Positions 49,627-59,382 of a DNA stretch of 64,000 nucleotides are shown here, one piece after another (position 1 is the stretch's first letter; each line of letters opens with the position of its first letter). The notes under the pieces are model-generated. The model was not told the DNA's origin. It did no database searches and was given only the letters and a program-made list of their open reading frames with translations. Origin of the DNA: Edolisoma coerulescens (lineage: Eukaryota > Chordata > Aves > Passeriformes > Campephagidae); NCBI GenBank assembly GCA_013397115.1, contig VWZW01002314.1:1120090-1184089 (forward strand). Direction: 5' to 3'. The translations under genes and the position numbers were made by a program.

Positions 49627-49839
49627 AGCTGTTGAAACCAGGTGGGGTGGTGTTCCTTGCCTCCTCCCTCCAGACTATCTCCTGTTAATGGGCCCATCAG
49701 GGCTTTGTCCCATGACTCATAGATAACTCGCTCCTGATCTCCTGTTAATGGGCCAGCTGTTGAAACCAGGTGGGGCAGGGTTCTTTATCTCTCCCATGAC
49801 CCATCCTCCCTCTAGGGGGATATCTTCTGTTAATGGGCC
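49627..49839 (+). promoter_or_regulatory. repeated motifs in the LTR U3 region
   Basis: AGCTGTTGAAACCAGGTGGGG occurs at 49627-49647 and exactly again at 49755-49775. CTCCTGTTAATGGGCC occurs at 49679-49694 and 49739-49754, with a variant CTTCTGTTAATGGGCC at 49824-49839. Duplicated units in U3 are typical of retroviral enhancers. GTTAATGGGCC may be a binding site, but the factor is unknown. Confidence 0.7.
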
Positions 49840-49928
49840 ATCTAATCCCACCCCATGACTGACAAAATTACATCATCCCATTGTGAGATGCTCCGCCCAG
49901 GGGGAGGAACCAAGCATCCCATCCTGGA

Positions 49929-49934
49929 TATAAA
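49929..49934 (+). promoter_or_regulatory. LTR TATA box
   Basis: TATAAA, 340 bases into the LTR and downstream of the repeated U3 motifs, is placed as expected for a retroviral promoter. Transcription would start roughly 25-30 bases downstream. Confidence 0.7.
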
Positions 49935-50189
49935 GTGAGATTTCAAGCACCATAGGCAGCCCTAATCTGCTGGATTCCCAGAGGACAAGAGCTATCACTG
50001 GACCTTCAGGTGAAGACCAGACCTTTTCTACAGGACCTACTGCTTCAACAGAACCATCACTCCAGGAGGACTGCAGCCACCATTGAATCGAACTGCTACC
50101 AACACCCCGACTGACAGGGTGTCAGGTTGTATTCTGACTCTGTCAGTGGTTTCTTTTTTTTGTACCATTGCATTTATTTTATTTTTCCT

Positions 50190-50195
50190 ATTAAA
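50190..50195 (+). terminator. LTR polyadenylation signal (ATTAAA)
   Basis: ATTAAA follows a T-rich stretch near the 3' end of the LTR, about 260 bases after the TATA box and 50 bases before the LTR end, where the end of R would be expected. Confidence 0.6.
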
Positions 50196-50221
50196 TTGTA
50201 TTTCTGACTTGGAATCTCTCA

Positions 50222-50241
50222 CTGGTTTGTTTTCAAACCAG
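50222..50241. repeat. perfect hairpin at the LTR 3' end
   Basis: CTGGTTTG-TTTT-CAAACCAG: an eight-base perfect stem with a four-T loop, ending four bases before the LTR terminus. It sits where integrase or termination signals lie in retroviral LTRs. Whether it is functional is unknown. Confidence 0.75.
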
Positions 50242-50245
50242 CACA

Positions 50246-50250
50246 CTCAC
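50246..50250. repeat. target-site duplication, right copy (CTCAC)
   Basis: A direct repeat of the five bases before the LTR. Confidence 0.85.
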
Positions 50251-50929
50251 TTAGAAAACTATTTTATAGATGTGCTCTGAAGTTCAGAGCTGAGACATTG
50301 GTGATAGAAGATATTCTTTATCTGGGAGAATAAATCGGGTCTGAATGCGCTCATCCTTTACTGAGCGCTTGAGCAAAGTTATTCAGGCTTATGATGATTG
50401 GTTTGTTTTGTGTTTATAGTTTGTATAGGAGCATTTGTTACCATGGGAGAAATATGTTACATTAAGAGAAGGGTTTATAGAAGGTCCAAGAATTTTGCTG
50501 GATCTTGTCTTGAAAGCCTTTGCTGTGTGGGTCACAGAGATGTTAGCAAGTCTCTCACATGGCATGCACTGGACCACACTAAGTTTGTTGCTGATGTGAA
50601 TTGCAGAGTTTGGGTCTGTTTAAATACAAAGAGGGATTTGGGAAAAACAGCTTTCAGCAGGATCCTATACCTACATATACTGTAATTAGGGCTGTGAAAG
50701 TGAGGGCATGTGAGGGTGTGATAATTATCCTTTTAAGAAAGGAAGAGTACAGCAGAACCTCACAACCTAAAAAGACTAAGATGAAAACTGAGAGATGCAG
50801 AATAGAGTGGGAATCTGTATGCAGAATTTTTCTCCTAGCAGAATCACCTGCCTATATCAAGATTTGTGTTAAATTCATTGGACTTTGAATAAATCTTGGG
50901 AAATTAAATCAAAGAATCAATGCTCCCTT
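50251..50929. other. non-coding DNA, nothing recognised
   Basis: Overlapping plus-strand open frames of about 95 codons are unrecognised. No provirus body is seen after the LTR. Confidence 0.6.
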
Positions 50930-51420
50930 TCTGTAGAACTTTTTCTTTAAAACAGATTTTTGCAATTGCAAAATTCCTCCCCATCCTCAGACTTCGACTT
51001 GGGATTATTTGATGCACAGCTAGTCACTCGTTTTCATTTAAGACAGATTTTGCTGGATGTGTTCTGATTTAACAAAGAAATATTTCCATTCCTTTCATGA
51101 ATCTGCAGCTGTTGCCATCCCTGACAGCTGGCTTAGTCAGGCTGAAGCACAAGCGTGTCTTCATTGGATGATACTTCATTTGTTAAATCATTTGACTAGT
51201 CATATTGATGAGTAATATCTCACATGCAATCCAAAAAAAATCAGCAAACAAACTGTCAGTGGCAGTGCAAGCCATGAGCATGATCCGCCAAAGCCGATTA
51301 CAGGAAATGTGAGATGCCGGCTCTGAGCACGCCTGGGGAGCTGAGATAGTGAGCAGGAAGGGCACCAAAACCAAGGATCTGTATATGAAATTGATTGCTT
51401 CAAATTCACGTCACAAGCAG
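50930..51420. promoter_or_regulatory. candidate conserved non-coding element
   Basis: A high-complexity block with many motif-like sites, among them ATTTGCAATTGCAAAAT-like dyads near 50959, CAGCTG-type E-boxes near 51106 and 51125, and a CpG-containing segment at about 51288-51342. Its composition differs from the AT-rich flanks and no open frame spans it. It resembles vertebrate developmental enhancers by eye only; conservation was not tested. Confidence 0.3.
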
Positions 51421-51435
51421 TGCTTAAAGCTTCCA

Positions 51436-51736
51436 TTTTTTTTTTCTTCTTCTTCTTCCCCCTCCCCACCTCCCTTACAGAAAATTCTTTTATTCTGAAA
51501 TTTTCTATAGTTCTGCTTCAGTGAAAAGAAACATTCAGGCTTCACAAAACCAGGTGCTGAGGCAGCTATGGAAAACACAAGCAATAAAGTTCTACAGCAA
51601 CCTGCAGGATGGGGTCTGGAGGAAAAATGATTCATTAACTGGACAGAAGACATCACTTTATTTATATACAATGTCTTTGATCCCTCTCCCACTATTCTTC
51701 TATGCAGCTGTCCAACAGTACATACGAGCCACCTGA
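51436..51736 (+). other. possible splice acceptor followed by an unrecognised open frame
   Basis: A strong 40-base polypyrimidine tract ends in TTACAG at 51475-51480, an ideal 3' splice site. The frame beginning at 51482 stays open for about 84 codons and stops at 51734-51736. The translation is not recognised. It could be a terminal exon of an unknown transcript, but pyrimidine tracts followed by AG are common by chance and no matching donor downstream or upstream exon could be identified. Confidence 0.2.
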
Positions 51737-53363
51737 AGAACTCACAAGCACTCATTAGGTCCACATGGAATTAAAAAGCCCTGCTTTAGCTCCTAAATCT
51801 TGGGCAACGTGTTAAATGTGTGCCATGTTCCCTAAATGCTTTTTGTTATTCTGGTTTCCTAGGAAATGGGAAGCACTCTGCCCTCACTATCTGAGATGGA
51901 TCTGGTGCCTCTCACTTTAGAAGACATTGGCTGAGATACGTTATTCTCCTAAGTTTTGTGAAAAATTTAGATCCTACAATACAATCTTTATTAGACACAA
52001 TAGAGTCCATCCACGTGGAAGCTGTGTGAAGCCTCACACGTTACTGTAAAAGTATCAAAGGACAAGACATAAATTCCTAAGAAGGCTTCCTCAGCTTTTA
52101 TTCTCATGAAATCTGGAGGTTAGCTGAAGCAGAAGAAATCTGCAAGCAGATTTAAGTGTTGAATATAAAAAAAACAAACCCTGAAGTACTGGGATTTTCA
52201 AGTATTGGGATTTTTTCAACACATTAAAAAATTCCTATCAGCTGCAGTTAAAGAGCAATTAGGCCAGTGAAATGCTTCTGAACCCCTAACCCAGACTGCT
52301 TTGCCCAGCTGAAGTTGTATGTTGCAGCTCTTGGAAGTGAATGAAGAAAATTTCTTTTCTGTAGGTATCTCCACCCACCTTAGTCATACAGTATGAGTAA
52401 AGACACCTGTAGCTGAATGTAAATAAGGCCATCTGATTAGGCTAAGTGTGACAGGAATTTTTAAACCCTGGAATAGTGGCCTCACAGCGTCACTCTGCAG
52501 AGCTGGGCTCTGGTGTTCACAGCTGCAGTTTTACTGTGTTATAACTCCTTCTGCATTGTGATAACTAACACACTTGACAAAATATTTCTGACCGGCATCT
52601 CCAGCTTGGCAGTGTGCAGTGGGTGAAATTCAACTGTCTTTCCTCAGGCACTGCTCCACCTGAGGTAGCAGAAACGAGACATAAATTATTAGTCCACATT
52701 TCAATGTATTTTGGGCAGAGCTTGCATTTTCAGAGTTTATAGCTTTCAGATGAAAACAGCCACATGTTGCTGGGAAAGGGGAAACAGTGTGTACCCATCA
52801 GATCAATCAGTAGCCCAGGAAAATCACTCTGCCTCCCTCTATGTTTATGAAGCACAGGCACACAAAGCAAACTCTTTCCTATTCTTCCTGGGCAAGCATG
52901 TCCAGTCTCAGATTAATCAAAGTGTTAATCCTAGGAGATTTACACAGTAAGATATTGTATTCAGCTTTGAACATGAAACTACTAAGTGCCACAAATACGC
53001 GTTACCAGTAATATGTTCCCTGGGGATCCTCAAAGAAGCACAAAATACGAAATAAATGGGCTACTTATTGCCCTCAGTCACACCTGTGCAAGCCCTGCTA
53101 ATTCAGATAACAGCACCTTAAACCAGGGGCACCAGGAGTGAGAGCGGATGGAAAATGTTAATGAGACTGATAACACTACAAATATTTAAAGGAAAAAAAA
53201 AATGGTTATTTGGAGTGCTCAATTATTTTGAGCTCTCTTGTCTCCCTTTTGACAGATTCTGGCAGATGCTGGTCATAATAAAATTTGCTGAAAAAAAAGT
53301 CAATGATCATTAATGGTAATAGAAGTTATTATTTACAAATGGGATTTATATAAAATCAAATAA
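51737..53363. other. single-copy non-coding DNA
   Basis: No gene recognised. A short duplication (AGTACTGGGATTTTCAAGTATTGGGATT-like, period about 17) lies near 52183-52212. Confidence 0.55.
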
Positions 53364-53560
53364 TTGTTCAGGCTGAAAAGAACTCTAAGATCACCAAGTC
53401 CAAGCCTCAACCCAGCACCACCATGTTCACCACTAAACCATGTTACCAAGACACATCTACTGAACACTTGGAGGGATGGTCATTCCACCACTGCCCTTGG
53501 CAGCCTTTTCCAATGTTTGACCACCTTTTCAGTACAGAATATTTTCCTAGTGTTCAAGAC
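53364..53560 (-). repeat. CR1 LINE 3' end, minus strand
   Basis: Read on the plus strand: GGCTGAAAAGAACTCTAAGA, CCACTAAACCATGTTACC, then GGCAGCCTTTTCCAATGTTT. These are the antisense of the CR1 3' untranslated region in the expected order. The copy is truncated at its 5' end after about 200 bases, as is usual for CR1. The match suggests a different CR1 subfamily from the copy at 54.6 kb. Confidence 0.85.
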
Positions 53561-54570
53561 CCAGTTATTGATATGGTGTAAAAAAATAGCCATGGGTGAT
53601 TCACTTCATCTTGAGACGGAGGGAACAAATCTCTTGATGAAATAGAGACCAAGTCCTGCACCCCGTTCAGAGTTTGCCCCATAGTGATTTATAATGCTGA
53701 CTGTACATTATGTCCTCAGGTCATCTCTACTGACTGGTCACTGGTAAGACGCCATCTGTTTACATGTGGACTGCCTTTTCTGACATGTCGTGAAGTAGCA
53801 CCTAAGCTTCTCTTGGCCCTGGATCTGTGTATGAAATGGTTTCTATTGATTAACATCACTATGAAAGAAACAGTGCCCATCCTCTAACACAGGGGGTATT
53901 GGGATCCATTATTTCTGCTTAAGAAATCCAGGAGATTTTTTTGTGAAAAAAATTAACCAGATAACTTTCCACTGTCATATTCCTTCTAATATATTTATTT
54001 TCCCTAGACAGACTCTGAAAGACTAGAAAAACTAGAAAGACTCTTCCCTAGAAAGACTAAGACTGAAAAATGACAAAATTGAGGATCAGACAAAATAGGG
54101 AGCAATGCCATGGCCGTCATGGACAAAAACTGACATGAGTAGGCAAGATCTCCCATGCCTCAAAACGACCTGTGACTGGAAACAGGAGGTAAGAGTTCTT
54201 TGTCACATTTTTGGTCTCTGTCATGTGGTCACACACTTCTCTTCTGGGAACATAATTCCATATTCCAATTTTGAAAACCATTGCCCATTGTTTATTGTAC
54301 AAAAGTACAGTGTAGTTTATTCATATTCCCAAATTTTTTCCTTGTGAAGCGTAGGTTACAGACACATATTTTTAATATTTTCTTTCTTTTAGTTTCTTTA
54401 TACTAATAGAGCTCCCATCCTTTAAAGAATTTTGCTGTTGTTGCTGTTTTTTAATGTAAACTATTAAACATTCTATCTGACTCTATACAGCTCCCTGTAC
54501 CAGTGTCCTTATTCGTAGAGATAAATTTTCAAGAGTCACTGAGGCAGTGTCTCTGCTAGTCAATAATACA
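53561..54570. other. non-coding spacer between two opposed CR1 fragments
   Basis: No gene recognised. A short degenerate GAAAGACTAGA repeat lies near 54015-54060. Confidence 0.55.
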
Positions 54571-54696
54571 GAGTCAAGGCCAGCTTGGATGGGCCTTTGG
54601 GCAACCTGGTCTGTTGGAAGGTGCCCCTGCCCATGGCATGGTGGATGGAACCTGATGATCTTTAAGGTCCCTTCCAACCCATTTTATGTTTCTGTG
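54571..54696 (+). repeat. CR1 LINE 3' end, plus strand
   Basis: GTCAAGGCCAGCTTGGATGG, GGGCAACCTGGTCTGTTGGA, then GATGATCTTTAAGGTCCCTT and a degraded TTCTGTGAG end. This is the canonical CR1 3' terminus, truncated to about 126 bases. It is one of the least diverged repeats in the window apart from the LTR. Confidence 0.9.
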
Positions 54697-57600
54697 AGAT
54701 CTTGGTCACAGGCTGGAGCACTGATCTGCAATCATCCATGCTGCTTACCATGTTCCTTAGCTGCTCTGGCTCCTGGCAGTGAGCAGCGCAGCTGTACAGA
54801 GGCAAGCTGCACCACGCTACTTGCCCCAGGGCCAGAGACTAACTAGTTCCCTGGCCTGTTTTATGTAGTAGTATAGCTGTAGCCTAGGATTACATCCTTC
54901 ATTTTTGTCTTTTGATTTACATGAAATGTTTATCATTTGTATATGAAAAACAGAGTCTGAATAAGGGCTTTCTGATCTTCTCAACCACTATGATTATTTT
55001 GTCAAGCTAATGAAATTTGCGTATCTGTGTATTTTGAATATTTTGAATTCCTAGGAACATTATGAAGAAACAAATAGACAAAGAAAAATTCTTAAACTGT
55101 AGCATTTAACTCCAGATTTCATTGTGTGTAAAACACTTATAACCTGCTAGTTAGTGTATCACTGAATATGTAGTCCACATTCATTTTCATAGTCAAATAC
55201 TGCCAGAAGTCTAAATTTCTGTGTAATGCTATTTTCATTGAAAGAAAATTCTCAAAATAAGTGTTTTGTAGAAGTATACTTACGTACCTGAAATTTCAGT
55301 TATGTATGTCAGATGCTATTTTAGAAATAACTATTTTGATTTCGCATTTCAGAATATTTTCTGTAATTCATACACATATATTCATATGCAAAAGTGATAA
55401 TAACAACAAAAAATGAAGCAAAATAAAATTTGCTTGGAAACATTTGCTTCAAAGCTGAAAAGTAATTTGTTTTCATTCCAATGCAAAGTTGAAGTAATTT
55501 TGAATTGTGAGATTTTCTCATGGGATAGACTTGCTCAGATTCGACCAGCCATCCCAGGGATTTCAGAATCAGAGGGGAAAATGTTGAAATTACCATTTTA
55601 GTGGAAAATTGTATAGCAACTTTTCAAACCTTGACTATATTTTTAAAATGAAAAAGAAAAAACAACCCTAGTTTTCAGGGCTCTCACTAAGTGACATTTT
55701 TTACAGCTCTAGCCAAGTGTGGCTACTAATGGACATTTTCTGGTTTTTTTCACCAAGAAATGAAGAGATCAGAATTAGTGATTTCTTAGAAAGTGTGATC
55801 TGAAACTGTGATTAAGAAAGGGTCAATATTTGTCTCAGTGTGCTGCTGAGTGTCTCCTCTTCAACTTCCAGAGATGTCAAGCTCATCTCCCAAACTGTCA
55901 AATCAAACTCTGCTGACTGGTTGCCACACCAGATATTAGCAACTTAATTATAGCAACTAAACTTAGTACGTGCGTAGGGAAATAAACACTTTCAGACCTT
56001 GACATATGCTCCACAGAAAACAATAAACAATGCCAAACACATGCTTTCTATTTGTCAGCAATAAAAGAAATGCTTGTTGCCATCCAGACATCAAGTGACA
56101 GTGCCAAAACCCCCTTCAATAATATGTATACATTCTCCAAACACTTTAAAACTCCATGAGCAAACATGCTCAGTGTCACACCTGTATGTTTACTAACTAG
56201 GTGATGCTTCAATAATCTTTCTGTATGAAGATTTCTTGTTTGGCTTTTTGGTTTTTTTTTCTTCCTTTTGAAAGAAAAGAGCTGGAGTTAAAAAAATGTA
56301 ATCAGTGTTTCCTTTAGCACTCTGTTAAAAATTAACAAGCCAATTTATTCTTTGGTAGAACTTCATTGACCTTGGTAAATTTAAATCTAGGATGATGTTG
56401 GCCCACCAAGGAGAGTGGAAAATATTTGCAGTAAAACTTAAGAAACACACACACATACCTGATTCACTTACATCACTGCTCCCTGTTTGGTCAATGATCA
56501 TTGAAAGGTTCCTTGCAATTTGCAGAAAAAACCCCAGTGGTTAAACCAAATTCCAAACAGACCTGAGCAAATTCATTTTTTCAGCCTGTTTCAGGTGAAG
56601 CTAGTTTGAGATATGGGATTAAAGAATTATGCACTTATTCAAGGAGAATCAAAAGCTCCACATCAACTGTATTAAAAAGAAAATAAAATAATTGAACTCC
56701 TGCAAGCTAAATAGGGGTTTTTTTTCACTCCATTGTATTTAGAAATCTTCTAATTAAACCAATAATATGTAAAAGAAATCATATCCACAAGTAGCAAAAA
56801 AAAGGCCAGTGAAGTGAAGAGTGTTGAGGTGTCATCAGAATACACAGGATTCCTTTCCTTTATCATACTGTGTATTAAAGGATACCTTGGCAGGAGTTAT
56901 GCCACACTTACCTCAGTAACTCTGAAAACAGAAACCTCAAGAAATCTCAATCAGCAGCCATTCCCGGTGCCTTCCAACCCAGCTAATTCCTGTTCCTCAC
57001 TTCTGGGAATATCATATCATTCTAACTGGCTAAATCAGGCATTGGGAAAGACAGGAATAAATACTAATTAAACACTGTTGCAACAATGAGCTGCAGGCCC
57101 CTCTTCTCATTTCAACTATAAATACATTAATTAGTAAAGGTGACATTTCCTTAATACTACATAATGACATTTTTTACCCTCTAGCTATGTACTGTCCTGT
57201 GTAAGTATTATTGACTTTTCTGTGAAACATGATATTGACTGCATGTCCAAAATGTAAATACAAGAAAAATGTTTCCAGCTCAGCAGCACAAAATAAGGTG
57301 ACAAACATGAGCTCAGTCTCTAGGACAGGAAGAAAAAGCGATAGATACCTTTCTGCTTGCATTTAATAAAATAGTTTAGGAATGAAGAGAAAACATATTA
57401 GTCCCATCTCTTCCTAAAAAAATAGCGGATGTCCTTCTTTCCTGTTGTGAGAGATACAACAGTGGCTGTTTTCTGCTGCAGTTCTGTAGCAAGCTGCAGA
57501 AGCTCTCCACCTATTAGAAACTAAGTGCAGGCACACCAATCTCAGGTGAAATCAATCCAGCATCTCTCGTGAATTTACATCCTTTTGACCTGAATGGATT

Positions 57601-58739
57601 TTTATGGACTACTCTGTTATGCTAGCTTTCATAAAATGCTGTTTGACACAAGGTGTCACATATGTGGAGAAAGTAAATGAGTAAATTTCTGCCCACTAGT
57701 AGCAAACATGGCTGAAAGAATCTATCTCAGGCCTCAAGTCTGAGCATGGAAAAGCACACATGGGTGAGGCTTCAAGCATGGTGTGAAACAGAGTTTTGAA
57801 CCACAAAGGCCAATTTCTTACTAGCAAGACAATCCGACCTTAAACATACAGGTTGGGAGTAGCCCGGGTTTTCTCCTGGGTTTATTAGCTTATGTTTTAT
57901 TCAAGAGTTGAAACTGTCACAAGGATAAAGATGCAAGGAGTTTGATGGGCAGGATCAGAGCAGAAGAAAGGGGTGGTGGCTTGGGGCTGATTCATGGAAA
58001 GCAGGAAAAAGAGAGGGAGAAAGTAGTAGAAGTAGAATTGCCTGTAAAATATCTGGAAACCCCTTCTTTAGAAGAAATATGATGCTCTTCATTTCTTTGT
58101 ATCTGGTAAAAACCAATGTGAGCACAGTTGACTTGTGTTTGTTAAAGATAATTGCAAAACAACCAAACTTAGTATGACCCTCAATTAGGAGAACATACAA
58201 AAACATGAGGAAACATTAACAGGCTGCAGAAAAGTCTAAACTGAAAATGCTTAACTCAGGACCAAAATGAGGGATGGGTTCCACCTTGGGAACCAAAGTT
58301 TTATTGAACATGGAATTCCTTAAAAGCCTTGCAGAAAATGAGGTATTTATCATGCAAGACAGTGACTACAGCTGGAAATCAATTTTGGAAACACTGAATA
58401 TATGTTCAATTTACATTGACATGAATGAAAATATAAATCAGGTTCTGACTAATCTATTTCATTTAGATCCATTCTTCGACCACGTTACAGTTGTTTCAAA
58501 GTCCAAAGTGTGCCAAAAATTCTCTTTTCAATGCTGACTCTGTACAGTTACTGCACTTTGTTGCACTTTATCATTTACATACATACATCTGCTCATAAAC
58601 TGTGCATCTAGAAAAACCCACATGTATAGGATATCTTATGAGCACTGCTACAAAGGGGTGATACTTGATGCTTAATTTGCCCCTCTTTTCTCTCACATCA
58701 ATGGAGTACAATTTATGGAAAAATAATGTTGTTCTGGGG
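54697..58739. other. single-copy non-coding DNA
   Basis: About 4 kb, AT-rich, with no recognised exon, RNA gene or transposon. A short (CA)n run occurs near 56444-56455. Confidence 0.6.
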
Positions 58740-58774
58740 TATATATATGTGTATATATATATATATATATGTAT
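58740..58774. repeat. (TA)n microsatellite
   Basis: Alternating TA with one GTG interruption over about 35 bases. Confidence 0.93.
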
Positions 58775-59312
58775 GCTGCTGATCTACCTATTTTGATAGA
58801 GCCACAAATGCAATTTTTCAGAATAAACAACAAACATCCTTTCTCTGATAGTCAAAAAAATAATGTGTGCTAGTGGCTAACTGTGCCATTTTAGTACTGT
58901 GTAATAAGGCTGGTGTTTACATAAACAAACCAGTTTTGGTGTACAAAACCCCCTAAAAGTGCTGATACATGTCTGCATAGATAGCCAGCTATAATTAAGT
59001 ACATTAAGCTTTTAAGCCAACTTCCTAACATGGATTTGCAATTAGAGCTGGCAGTAGTTTTGATAAAGTGACATCACATTTCTGTTCTGAGAATTTTTGT
59101 CCATTTGGCACTATAACATCTCTCAACTCCAATATAATAAATTTTTAATATTTCTACACTCATATTGTATTGGTACAGGGAGTCTTGATCCTATGAACTT
59201 TATTAACACATAGAAGTCCAGTGAGCAACTTAAGTTTACTTAAAGGGAATAAATATGGGTTGCTTTCTCTCACATTGCTTATGTGAAAGGGCTGTAAAAC
59301 TGGACACATTCA
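58775..59312. other. AT-rich non-coding DNA
   Basis: Nothing recognised. Confidence 0.6.
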
Positions 59313-59382
59313 GGGCTTGTCTGCACTGCTTAAGCTTAGAGTATACATGATTCACATCAAATGATTTGAACTAATTTAACAA
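59313..59382. repeat. possible ancient DNA-transposon remnant
   Basis: GGGCTTGTCTGCACTGC, and later ATGATTTGAACTAATTTAAC, resemble the end and interior of an old reptile/bird repeat that I recall beginning GGGCTTGTCTACAC. The match is short and the family is not certain. Confidence 0.3.

Larger units (their letters stand above)
49589..50245 (+). mobile_element. solo LTR of an endogenous retrovirus (657 bp)
   Basis: The element starts TGTCCTGGGTTG and ends CAAACCAGCACA, so it has TG...CA ends with imperfect short terminal inverted repeats. It is bounded by the direct repeat CTCAC. A TATAAA box at 49929-49934 and an ATTAAA polyadenylation signal at 50190-50195 are in the right order for a plus-strand U3-R-U5 arrangement. 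No primer-binding site, gag, pol or env sequence flanks it, so this is a solo LTR left by recombination between the two LTRs of a provirus. The intact duplication and readable signals suggest a fairly recent insertion. I believe similar LTRs occur in songbirds, but the family name was not checked. Confidence 0.88.

Noticed and set aside
50251..51000. Provirus body downstream of the LTR
   Set aside because: The target-site duplication follows the LTR directly, and no primer-binding site, gag or pol similarity is seen.
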